Assembly: GCA_002367715.1 (NCBI GenBank) | Contig: DFDL01000039.1 | Coordinates: forward strand, 1 to 32,168 | Reading direction: 5' to 3' | Length of the DNA: 32,168 nucleotides | Source of the DNA: Actinobacteria bacterium UBA3028 | GTDB taxonomy: Bacteria; Actinomycetota; Actinomycetes; Nanopelagicales; Nanopelagicaceae | In this document: positions 1-6,275 of the stretch, piece after piece | Numbering within the stretch: the stretch's first letter is position 1 | Layout of the letters: every line of letters begins with the position of its first letter | Notes under the pieces: generated by a model | Told to the model about the DNA's origin: nothing | Seen by the model: only the letters and a program-made list of their open reading frames with translations | Database searches by the model: none | Program-made: the position numbers and the translations under genes

Positions 1-765
1 CTACTTGTCGGAACTTCAAGCGCCGCTGGATTAGCTTTAGCACTTGGTAAACCGCTTTATGGCGTCAATCATCTATCTGCCCACATCGCAGTTGATTCAT
101 TAAATTCAGATCATAAATTAGATCCTGCAATCGCGCTCTTGGTTAGCGGCGGTCACTCCTCAATTTTGCAAGTCAATGATTTAACCAGTGATGTAGATGT
201 ACTTGGATCTACTATTGATGATGCCGCAGGTGAGGCCTTCGATAAGATTGCAAGAATTTTGGAGCTTGGTTTTCCAGGTGGCCCAGCAATCGATTTAGAT
301 GCAAGATCTGGAAATCCAGATGCGATTGATTTTCCAAGAGGTTTAACTCTTGCTAAAGATTTAGCAGAGCATAAATATGACTTCTCCTTCTCTGGCCTAA
401 AGACTGCAGTCTCTAGATACTTAGCAAAGACTCCAGAGCATATCCGCGCTGATGTGTCGGCATCATTTCAGGAGGCGGTCGTAGATGTCTTACTGTTAAA
501 AGCTATTGGGGCAGCCAAGGAGACTGGAATTGAGACTTTCATAATTGCGGGCGGGGTTGCGGCAAATAGCCGGCTAAGGGCTCTGGCCCAAGAGCGATCA
601 GAGCGGGCCGGCCTGAATCTGCGAATTCCACCTATGGCCCTTTGTACCGATAATGGGGCGATGGTTGCGGCTCTGGGCTCGCTGGCGCTAGCAAAGGGCT
701 TAGCGCCCTCTGAGATCGGATTTGAGGCTAGCTCAAGCTCGGGCATCACTAAACCCATATTTTGA
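1..765 (+). CDS. tsaD: tRNA N6-threonylcarbamoyladenosine transferase TsaD (3' part)
   Basis: TsaD (Kae1/YgjD family) transfers the threonylcarbamoyl group to A37 of ANN-decoding tRNAs. The gene is cut by the left edge of the window. Frame 1 is open from base 1, and 254 C-terminal residues are present of about 340. Family signatures seen in order are the metal-binding H-x3-H in NHLSAHIA, VSGGHSS, GEAFDKIARIL with FPGGPAID, FSGLKTAV, GGVAANSRLR and the second metal site CTDNGAMVA. The N-terminal metal-site and ATPase residues lie outside the window. An internal TTG at 139 could be mistaken for a start, but conserved TsaD sequence continues upstream of it. The tsaD-groES-groEL order is common in Actinobacteria. 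The last 230 or so bases are visibly GC-richer than the first half. Confidence 0.96.
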   Translation, partial: LLVGTSSAAGLALALGKPLYGVNHLSAHIAVDSLNSDHKLDPAIALLVSGGHSSILQVNDLTSDVDVLGSTIDDAAGEAFDKIARILELGFPGGPAIDLDARSGNPDAIDFPRGLTLAKDLAEHKYDFSFSGLKTAVSRYLAKTPEHIRADVSASFQEAVVDVLLLKAIGAAKETGIETFIIAGGVAANSRLRALAQERSERAGLNLRIPPMALCTDNGAMVAALGSLALAKGLAPSEIGFEASSSSGITKPIF

Positions 766-795
766 CGCCTTGCCAAGCCTGCTTTAGAGTTTGCG

Positions 796-822
796 TTAGC
801 ACTCGAAGGGTCAGTCTGCTAA
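796..822 (+). promoter_or_regulatory. CIRCE operator (HrcA site) upstream of groES
   Basis: The left arm TTAGCACTC at 796-804 matches the CIRCE consensus exactly. After the standard 9-base spacer comes GTCTGCTAA (814-822), which matches 7 of 9 bases of the right arm GAGTGCTAA. It lies about 90 bases before groES, where HrcA repressor sites are normally found. This indicates heat-shock control by HrcA, although no hrcA gene is in the window. I could not place the -10 and -35 boxes with confidence. Confidence 0.88.
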
Positions 823-912
823 TTGCAGCGCTGGCATAGAGCGGAAAACCGATTATTAAATAAGTAATCAATATACGTACCAAAAATACGTAGACAACTC
901 GAAGGAGAAATC

Positions 913-1209
913 ATGGCCGTAACCATCAAGCCACTAGAAGATCGCCTAGTCGTTAAGGCAAATGAAGCCGAGCAGACAACTGCTTCAGGCCTAGTAATTC
1001 CAGATACTGCAAAAGAGAAGCCACAAGAAGGCACCGTAATTGCAGTTGGTCCAGGTCGTTTTGATGATGGCGTTCGCACACCAATGGATGTAAAAGTTGG
1101 CGATGTCGTTCTCTACAGCAAGTATGGCGGAACTGAAGTTAAGTACAACAACGAGGAATACCTTGTTCTCTCAGCTCGCGATGTACTAGCTATTATTGAA
1201 AAGAAGTAA
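913..1209 (+). CDS. groES: Co-chaperonin GroES (Hsp10)
   Basis: This is the 98-residue heptameric lid of the GroEL folding chamber and is cytoplasmic. It has the family N-terminus IKPLEDRLVVK, the mobile loop with the GroEL-contacting GLVIP at about residues 26-30, VIAVGPG in the roof region, and the C-terminal EEYLVLSARDVLAII. The ATG at 913 follows a strong ribosome binding site, GAAGGAG at 901-907. groEL begins 6 bases after the stop, so the two form an operon. A CIRCE operator lies upstream. Confidence 0.98.
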   Translation: MAVTIKPLEDRLVVKANEAEQTTASGLVIPDTAKEKPQEGTVIAVGPGRFDDGVRTPMDVKVGDVVLYSKYGGTEVKYNNEEYLVLSARDVLAIIEKK

Positions 1210-1215
1210 TAGCGC

Positions 1216-2850
1216 ATGGGTAAAACGCTAAATTTTGATGAAGAAGCTCGTCGCGCAATGGAGCGCGGTGTCAACATTCTCGCTGACACTGTAAAAGTAA
1301 CTCTTGGACCTAAGGGTCGCAACGTTGTTATTGCAAAGTCATATGGCGCACCACTAATTACAAATGACGGCGTAACAATCGCCAAGGAGATTGAACTCTC
1401 TGATCCAGCCGAGAACATGGGCGCTCAACTTGTAAAGCAAGTTGCAGAGAAGACCAATGATGTCGCTGGCGATGGAACAACTACTGCAACAGTTCTGGCT
1501 CAGGCCATGGTTAAGGAAGGTCTTCGCAATCTTGCGGCAGGCGCCCAGCCAATGGATATCAAGATTGGTATTGAGGCTGCTGTAAAAGCTGTCTCTGAGG
1601 AGCTAAAGAAGAATTCAACTGCGGTAAGTGGCAAGTCTCAGATTGCAGACGTCGCGACAATCTCAGCTCAGGATAAAGCTATTGGCGATCTCATCGCAGA
1701 GGCTATGGACAAGGTCGGCAAAGATGGTGTTATCACTGTTGAAGAATCTTCAACTACTGGACTAGAGCTAGATTTCACCGAAGGTATGCAGTTTGATAAG
1801 GGCTATATCTCGCCTTATTTTGTAACTGATGCCGATCGCATGGAGACCGTTCTAGAAGATGCTTATGTCCTAATCTCTGGTGGAAAGATTTCGGCCCTGG
1901 CTGAGATTCTTCCAATTTTAGAGAAGGTCTCACAAGCCGGAAAGCCACTTCTGATTATTGCTGAAGATGTTGAAGGCGAGGCGCTCTCTACTCTTGTAGT
2001 AAACCGGATGCGCGGAACATTCACCTCAGCAGCGGTTAAAGCTCCAGGATTTGGCGATCGCCGTAAGGCAATGTTGCAGGACATCGCAATTCTTACCGGT
2101 GGTCAGGTAATTACAGCCGAGGTTGGCTTAAAGCTTGAGCAAGTAACTATTGATCTACTTGGCCGCGCTCGCCGCGTTGTTATCACTAAGGACAACACAA
2201 CTATTGTTGATGGCGCCGGAGATAAGGCCCAAGTTAGCGCCCGAGTTCAAGAGATTCGAAATGAACTTGAGAACACTGACTCTGATTGGGATCGCGAGAA
2301 GCTACAAGAGCGGGTTGCAAAGCTTGCTGGTGGCGTCTGCGTTATAAAAGTCGGAGCACACACTGAAGTTGAGTTAAAAGAGAAGAAGCATCGCCTTGAA
2401 GATGCAATCTCTGCAACTCGAGCAGCTGTTGAAGAGGGAATCGTTGTTGGTGGTGGCGCGGCACTTGTGCACGCAGCATCAGCTCTCGATAAGGATCTTG
2501 GCATGGAGGGCGACCGAGCAGTCGGAGTCCGACTAGTTCGCAAGGCATGTGATGAACCACTTCGTTGGATTGCAGAGAATGCTGGCCACGAGGGTTATGT
2601 CGTAGTTGCAAAGGTACGCACTATGAAACCAAATGAAGGTTTCAATGCTGGAACTGAAATTTACGAAGACCTAGTAAAGGTTGGCGTAATTGATCCAGTG
2701 AAGGTGACTCGTTCTGCCTTAGCAAATGCCGCTTCAATTGCAGCAATGTTTATCACAACAGAAGCTCTCGTATTCGAGACTCCTGAAGATAAGAAGGAAG
2801 AAGCAAGTGGACATGGTCATAGCCATGGACCAGGCGGACATTCTCGCTAG
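1216..2850 (+). CDS. groEL1: Chaperonin GroEL, GroEL1-type with histidine-rich tail
   Basis: This 544-residue Hsp60 chaperonin folds proteins together with GroES. It has the nucleotide-binding KVTLGPKGRNVVI, the ATPase motif GDGTTTA around D86, apical-domain VEGEALSTLVVN and AVKAPGFGDRRK, and a typical C-terminal equatorial region. The last 13 residues are GHGHSHGPGGHSR with four histidines, instead of the GGM repeats of housekeeping GroEL. In Actinobacteria a His-rich tail marks the groES-linked GroEL1 paralogue, and a GGM-tailed GroEL2 is usually encoded elsewhere. No strong ribosome binding site is visible, so translation probably couples to groES. A terminator follows directly. Confidence 0.97.
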   Translation: MGKTLNFDEEARRAMERGVNILADTVKVTLGPKGRNVVIAKSYGAPLITNDGVTIAKEIELSDPAENMGAQLVKQVAEKTNDVAGDGTTTATVLAQAMVKEGLRNLAAGAQPMDIKIGIEAAVKAVSEELKKNSTAVSGKSQIADVATISAQDKAIGDLIAEAMDKVGKDGVITVEESSTTGLELDFTEGMQFDKGYISPYFVTDADRMETVLEDAYVLISGGKISALAEILPILEKVSQAGKPLLIIAEDVEGEALSTLVVNRMRGTFTSAAVKAPGFGDRRKAMLQDIAILTGGQVITAEVGLKLEQVTIDLLGRARRVVITKDNTTIVDGAGDKAQVSARVQEIRNELENTDSDWDREKLQERVAKLAGGVCVIKVGAHTEVELKEKKHRLEDAISATRAAVEEGIVVGGGAALVHAASALDKDLGMEGDRAVGVRLVRKACDEPLRWIAENAGHEGYVVVAKVRTMKPNEGFNAGTEIYEDLVKVGVIDPVKVTRSALANAASIAAMFITTEALVFETPEDKKEEASGHGHSHGPGGHSR

Positions 2851-2865
2851 TTAACGCTTAAAAAT

Positions 2866-2908
2866 TAAGGCCTCACAACTTTCATTAGTGTGAGGCCTTA
2901 TTTATTGG
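2866..2908 (+). terminator. Intrinsic terminator after groESL
   Basis: A perfect 12-bp stem (2866-2877 with 2889-2900, arms TAAGGCCTCACA and TGTGAGGCCTTA) and an 11-base loop are followed by TTTATTGGTT. It starts 16 bases after the groEL stop and separates the groESL operon from the ROK kinase gene. Confidence 0.9.
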
Positions 2909-2920
2909 TTTAATTAGCAC
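2909..2920 (+). promoter_or_regulatory. Possible leaderless promoter of the ROK gene
   Basis: TTTAAT at 2909-2914 lies 6 bases before the ATG at 2921, and there is no Shine-Dalgarno sequence. The preceding groEL terminator means the gene needs its own promoter. The -35 region would fall inside the terminator hairpin and is unconvincing. Confidence 0.4.
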
Positions 2921-3685
2921 ATGAGTTCTTCTCCAACTATGACGCTTAGCATCGACTGCGGAGGCTTGAGCATCAAGGCGTCAGTACTTGATGAAGATGG
3001 CACCATGCATGCACCGGCTGTAGCGGTTCCAACCCCATATCCACTTACACCAGCTGGCTTAATTGAAGTCTTTAAAAAGATTTCTGCGAAGTTGCCAAAG
3101 GCAGATCGCATAACAGTTGGTTTTCCAGGAATGGTACGACACGGTGTTGTCGTAAATACCCCGCATTACATAAATGTTAAGGGGCCACGTACCAAGGTTG
3201 ATCCAGAACTTTATTACGCCTGGAAGGGTTTAGATTTTAGAAGCTTAGTCCAAGAATCTTTTGGGCTTCCAACTCTTATGTTAAATGATGCCGAAGTGCA
3301 TGGCGCCGGCGTAGTTGCGGGCTCTGGTTTTGAAGTTGTACTCACACTTGGTACTGGCCTTGGTTGCGCAGTATTTGATGGTGGAAAGCTTGCGCCGCAT
3401 ATCGAACTTTCACATGCCCCAATTCGAAGGTCAACAATTTATGATGAATGGATTGGTGAGCATGAACGTCGCAGGCTAGGCGACTCATTCTGGTCTCGCC
3501 GAATTCGCGCAATGGTTACTGATCTGCGCCCAGTCTTTCACTGGGACCGCCTCTATTTAGGTGGTGGAAATGCACGCCGAATTCGCCCAGATATTCTCGA
3601 GCTAATTGGCGATGACGTAGTAATCGTGCCAAATGCTGCCGGAATTGTCGGCGGTGTTAGAGCTTGGAACCTGACCAGAATTTAA
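2921..3685 (+). CDS. ROK-family sugar kinase, polyphosphate-glucokinase-like
   Basis: This 254-residue protein has the ROK/ASKHA fold. The N-terminal phosphate loop is LSIDCGGLSIKASV (about residues 8-22). GFPGMVRHGVV follows, then the catalytic Asp in LNDAEVHGAG (about residues 120-130), the second phosphate motif LTLGTGLGCAVF, and the C-terminal adenosine-motif regions YLGGGNARRI and NAAGIVGG. The CxCGxxGC zinc motif of many ROK proteins is absent, as in actinobacterial polyphosphate glucokinases, whose overall pattern this resembles. Phosphorylation of glucose or a related sugar from polyphosphate or ATP is therefore likely but not proven. A second ATG at 2939 is possible. The gene sits between groEL and the convergent whiB gene, with stop codons 2 bases apart. 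Confidence 0.75.
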   Translation: MSSSPTMTLSIDCGGLSIKASVLDEDGTMHAPAVAVPTPYPLTPAGLIEVFKKISAKLPKADRITVGFPGMVRHGVVVNTPHYINVKGPRTKVDPELYYAWKGLDFRSLVQESFGLPTLMLNDAEVHGAGVVAGSGFEVVLTLGTGLGCAVFDGGKLAPHIELSHAPIRRSTIYDEWIGEHERRRLGDSFWSRRIRAMVTDLRPVFHWDRLYLGGGNARRIRPDILELIGDDVVIVPNAAGIVGGVRAWNLTRI

Positions 3686-3687
3686 CT

Positions 3688-3996
3688 TTAAGAAGCAGTT
3701 GAAAAAGACTCCGCCTGAGTTTTCTGGTTCCGATTTAAAATAAGTAGGCGATCCTCTTCAGTAAGTCCGCCCCAAATTCCATAAGGCTCGGCCAAAGAAA
3801 GTGCCTGCTTGCGACAAGCTTGAATCACTGGGCATGCAGCACAAATAGTTTTTGCGGCATTCTCGCGATTTTTGCGACGCGGCCCTCGCTCACCATCGGT
3901 GTAGAAGAACATCTCGGTTGGAAGTTCACGGCAAGCAGCAGACTCTTGCCACGCCCAATCAGAAGCAATTGGTCTTGGTTGCACTTGGCTAGTCAT
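3688..3996 (-). CDS. whiB3: WhiB-family Fe-S transcriptional regulator, WhiB3/WhiD-like
   Basis: WhiB proteins carry a [4Fe-4S] cluster and bind sigma factor to control transcription in redox or developmental responses. Four cluster cysteines are present: C22, then C52-x2-C55-x5-C61 (numbered from the ATG at 3996). EPYGIWGGLTEEDR is the conserved turn and is followed by a basic tail. The FF-x3-GERG and CPVIQACR wording is closest to mycobacterial WhiB3 or Streptomyces WhiD as I remember them. I chose the start at 3996 (102 residues) because GGAG lies 5 bases upstream. An ATG at 4020 would add 8 residues. In Mycobacterium, whiB3 is also a neighbour of tsaD-groES-groEL1. It is transcribed away from the CarH-like gene. 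Confidence 0.93.
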   Translation of the reverse strand: MTSQVQPRPIASDWAWQESAACRELPTEMFFYTDGERGPRRKNRENAAKTICAACPVIQACRKQALSLAEPYGIWGGLTEEDRLLILNRNQKTQAESFSTAS

Positions 3997-4031
3997 TTCG
4001 ACTCCACTCCATTCATTCATCCCTTGGGGGA

Positions 4032-4060
4032 ATACTACAACCGCTTCATAAGTTGTTCAA
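4032..4060 (-). promoter_or_regulatory. whiB promoter with an inverted repeat in its spacer
   Basis: Read on the minus strand, -35 TTGAAC (4060-4055) and -10 TAGTAT (4037-4032) are exactly 17 bases apart. Transcription would begin near 4025, just before whiB. An inverted repeat, ACAAC at 4037-4041 and GTTGT at 4052-4056 with a 10-base spacer, sits between the two boxes. That is the usual placement for MerR-family operators. Confidence 0.65.
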
Positions 4061-4135
4061 TATAGCTGGTTAACTTTATGCAGTTTTTAAGCCTTTCGAG
4101 TGGCGAACCTCACTTCAACTAGAGAGAATTACGCC

Positions 4136-5071
4136 ATGAATCGCGCACTAGAGACCCTTGAATCAAACGAGGCTCTGACAGTTGCCGCAGTAGCTCGCAG
4201 GCTTGGAGTGGCACCTTCCACGCTTCGTACATGGGACCGTAGATATGGAATTGGCCCCAGTAAACACAACGTCGGTACTCATCGTAGATATTCCTCAAAT
4301 GATTTAATACGCCTAACTGCAATGGCGAGGTTGATAGTTGCCGGCGTCGCGCCTAAGGATGCAGCAGATAAGGCGCTGAAGCTGACCATTAAAAATGGCA
4401 AGAGTTCGGCAGAGAAAATCTGTCAAAAGTCAGAGGATCAAAGCGATTTAGTTCAACTAATCCATAAATCAGCAACTAAATTTGATCAAACGAAGATTGA
4501 AAGGCTAATTCGTAAATCAATCGCAGAGATTGGAGTTGAGGCAACATGGGTTGAGGTGATCTCCCCGCTGCTAACTGAGATTGGTGATGACTGGGCCCGA
4601 ACCGGAGTTGGAATTGAGATTGAGCATCTGGTCAGTGAAATTCTCCAGAAAATATTAAGTGAGAATTTTGGCAATTTAGCAAAACCAAAGAATGCTCGGC
4701 CGGTTTTACTTGCTTGCATTGGCGAGGAGATGCACTCACTTGCTTTAACTGCGCTCGCAGCAGTTTTAGCCGAAGCAAAAATTAAATGTATCTTTCTTGG
4801 CGCAAGAACTCCACAAGAGGCTATAAATCAGATTGTCATTAAGACCGCACCACCAGTGATATTTCTCTGGGCACAACTAAGTCAGAACGCCGACTTTAGT
4901 TTTGTAAAAAAACTTCCATCGATTAGGCCAGCGCCTCGAGTCTTCTTAGGAGGTCCAGGTTGGACTGCTTCTAACGGCCGTAGCAGTAATAAATTAATCA
5001 GTGATAAAACAATTTTGACTACTGGCCTTGGCGATGCCCGGGATCAGATTCGCCAAGCCCTAGCCCTTTAA
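4136..5071 (+). CDS. carH: MerR-type regulator with B12-binding domain, CarH/LitR-like photoreceptor
   Basis: The protein has 311 residues from the ATG at 4136, which follows AGAGAG; a GTG at 4100 would add 12 residues. Residues 14-80 are a MerR winged helix (VAAVARRLGVAPSTLRTWDRRYG, then HRRYSSNDLIRL). Residues 105-180 match the CarH four-helix bundle, with W153-x9-E163-H164, the same spacing as the adenosyl-capping W131, E141 and H142 of Thermus CarH. Residues 188-311 are a cobalamin-binding Rossmann domain with E198-M-H200, where H200 is the expected lower cobalt ligand, then FLGARTP and FLGGPGW. Known CarH proteins bind DNA as dark adenosylcobalamin tetramers and fall apart in light. Unlike Thermus CarH, the residue after the Trp is Ala154, not the His that ligates cobalt after illumination. 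It is divergent from whiB. Confidence 0.85.
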   Translation: MNRALETLESNEALTVAAVARRLGVAPSTLRTWDRRYGIGPSKHNVGTHRRYSSNDLIRLTAMARLIVAGVAPKDAADKALKLTIKNGKSSAEKICQKSEDQSDLVQLIHKSATKFDQTKIERLIRKSIAEIGVEATWVEVISPLLTEIGDDWARTGVGIEIEHLVSEILQKILSENFGNLAKPKNARPVLLACIGEEMHSLALTALAAVLAEAKIKCIFLGARTPQEAINQIVIKTAPPVIFLWAQLSQNADFSFVKKLPSIRPAPRVFLGGPGWTASNGRSSNKLISDKTILTTGLGDARDQIRQALAL

Positions 5072-5084
5072 ATAGGCGAGTAAT

Positions 5085-5109
5085 AAGCCCTGTATCTGTG
5101 GGCCTTTTA
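5085..5109 (+). terminator. Weak possible terminator after the CarH-like gene
   Basis: GCCC (5087-5090) pairs with GGGC (5100-5103) across a 9-base loop, and CTTTTA follows. The stem is short, although a bulged C would allow two more A-T pairs. It would end the carH transcript before guaB. Low confidence. Confidence 0.3.
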
Positions 5110-5139
5110 GTTTCGGGGTATGGCCCTAAAATCTTTGAC

Positions 5140-5151
5140 TAGACTTACCCA
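5140..5151 (+). promoter_or_regulatory. Leaderless -10 box of the guaB operon
   Basis: TAGACT at 5140-5145 is followed by 6 bases and the guaB ATG at 5152, with no Shine-Dalgarno sequence. This is typical of leaderless transcripts. An inverted repeat, TTTTAG (5105-5110) and CTAAAA (5126-5131), spans the place where the -35 box would be. Confidence 0.55.
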
Positions 5152-6273
5152 ATGCTTGAAGGTGCTCGCGACAAGGTCGCAATGCTCGGACTCACATATG
5201 ATGACGTCCTTCTTCTGCCTGATGCTTCAGATGTTGTACCAAGTGAGGTCGACACCAGAACTCGGCTAACTCGGAAAATTTCACTTTCAATTCCCCTTGT
5301 TTCATCTGCCATGGATACGGTCACCGAAGGGCCAATGGCAATTGCTATGGCTAAAGCTGGCGGAATTGGAATCATCCATAGAAATCTTCCGATTGCCGAT
5401 CAAGTCAAAAGTGTAAAGTCCGTAATTTCTCATGGACTTGTAGGAGCAGCCGTTGGTGTTGGTGATGATGGATTTGCTCGGGCAACGGCTTTAATAGAGG
5501 CCGGGGTAAATGTAGTAGTTGTTGACACTGCTCATGGCCATCACCGAGCAGTTTTAGATGCGATTGCTCGAATCAAGAAAGCCTTTCCAGAGATTCAAAT
5601 TATTGGTGGAAATATTGCAACCCGGCAAGGCGCACAGGCTTTAATTAACGCTGGCGTAGATGCCGTTAAAGTTGGCGTTGGTCCCGGATCTATCTGTACT
5701 ACTCGCGTAGTTGCTGGCGTCGGAGTTCCCCAAATAACGGCAATCATGGAGGCGCACAAAGCTTGTGTTAAGGCGAGCATCCCACTTATTGCCGATGGTG
5801 GATTGCAGTATTCCGGTGACATCGTAAAGGCAATTGTTGCTGGCGCTGACTCGGTAATGCTTGGTTCATTACTTGCTGGCTGTGATGAATCACCGGGTGA
5901 GCTCATAGAGGTCGATGGCAAAAAATATAAGGCTTATCGCGGTATGGGATCCCTTGGTGCGATGCAATCACGCGGTGATAAAAAATCTTATTCCAAAGAT
6001 CGTTACATGCAAGATGATGTACTTGCAGAAGATAAATTAGTTCCTGAAGGTATCGAAGGAAAAATTTCCTACCGTGGTTCAGTAGCCGAGATGGTCCATC
6101 AGCTAGTCGGTGGCCTACGCTCTGGAATGGGATATGCCGGCGCACCAACAATCGCTGATCTCAAGGAAAATGGCCTACTAATTCAGATCACAGCCGCAGG
6201 ACTTCAAGAGAGTCATCCGCACGATGTATCTCATGTAACAGATGCACCGAACTACACCGGAAAAGGAAAGTAG
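5152..6273 (+). CDS. guaB: IMP dehydrogenase GuaB lacking the CBS (Bateman) domain
   Basis: IMP dehydrogenase oxidises IMP to XMP with NAD+, the committed step to GMP. The protein has 373 residues against the usual 480-530. The (beta/alpha)8 barrel is complete: LTYDDVLLLP at about 14-23, SSAMDTVTE at 51-59, GIIHRNL, the catalytic loop GVGPGSICTTR with C182, IADGGLQYSGD, the Arg-Tyr pair R284-Y285, and the flap EDKLVPEGIEG. The roughly 120-residue CBS pair normally inserted after HRNLPIADQV is missing, and the sequence runs directly into SVISHGLVGAAVG. The DNA shows no sign of damage at that point. Allosteric control by ATP and GTP through CBS domains should therefore be absent. First gene of guaB-guaB3-guaA. 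Confidence 0.95.
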   Translation: MLEGARDKVAMLGLTYDDVLLLPDASDVVPSEVDTRTRLTRKISLSIPLVSSAMDTVTEGPMAIAMAKAGGIGIIHRNLPIADQVKSVKSVISHGLVGAAVGVGDDGFARATALIEAGVNVVVVDTAHGHHRAVLDAIARIKKAFPEIQIIGGNIATRQGAQALINAGVDAVKVGVGPGSICTTRVVAGVGVPQITAIMEAHKACVKASIPLIADGGLQYSGDIVKAIVAGADSVMLGSLLAGCDESPGELIEVDGKKYKAYRGMGSLGAMQSRGDKKSYSKDRYMQDDVLAEDKLVPEGIEGKISYRGSVAEMVHQLVGGLRSGMGYAGAPTIADLKENGLLIQITAAGLQESHPHDVSHVTDAPNYTGKGK

Positions 6274-6275
6274 CC

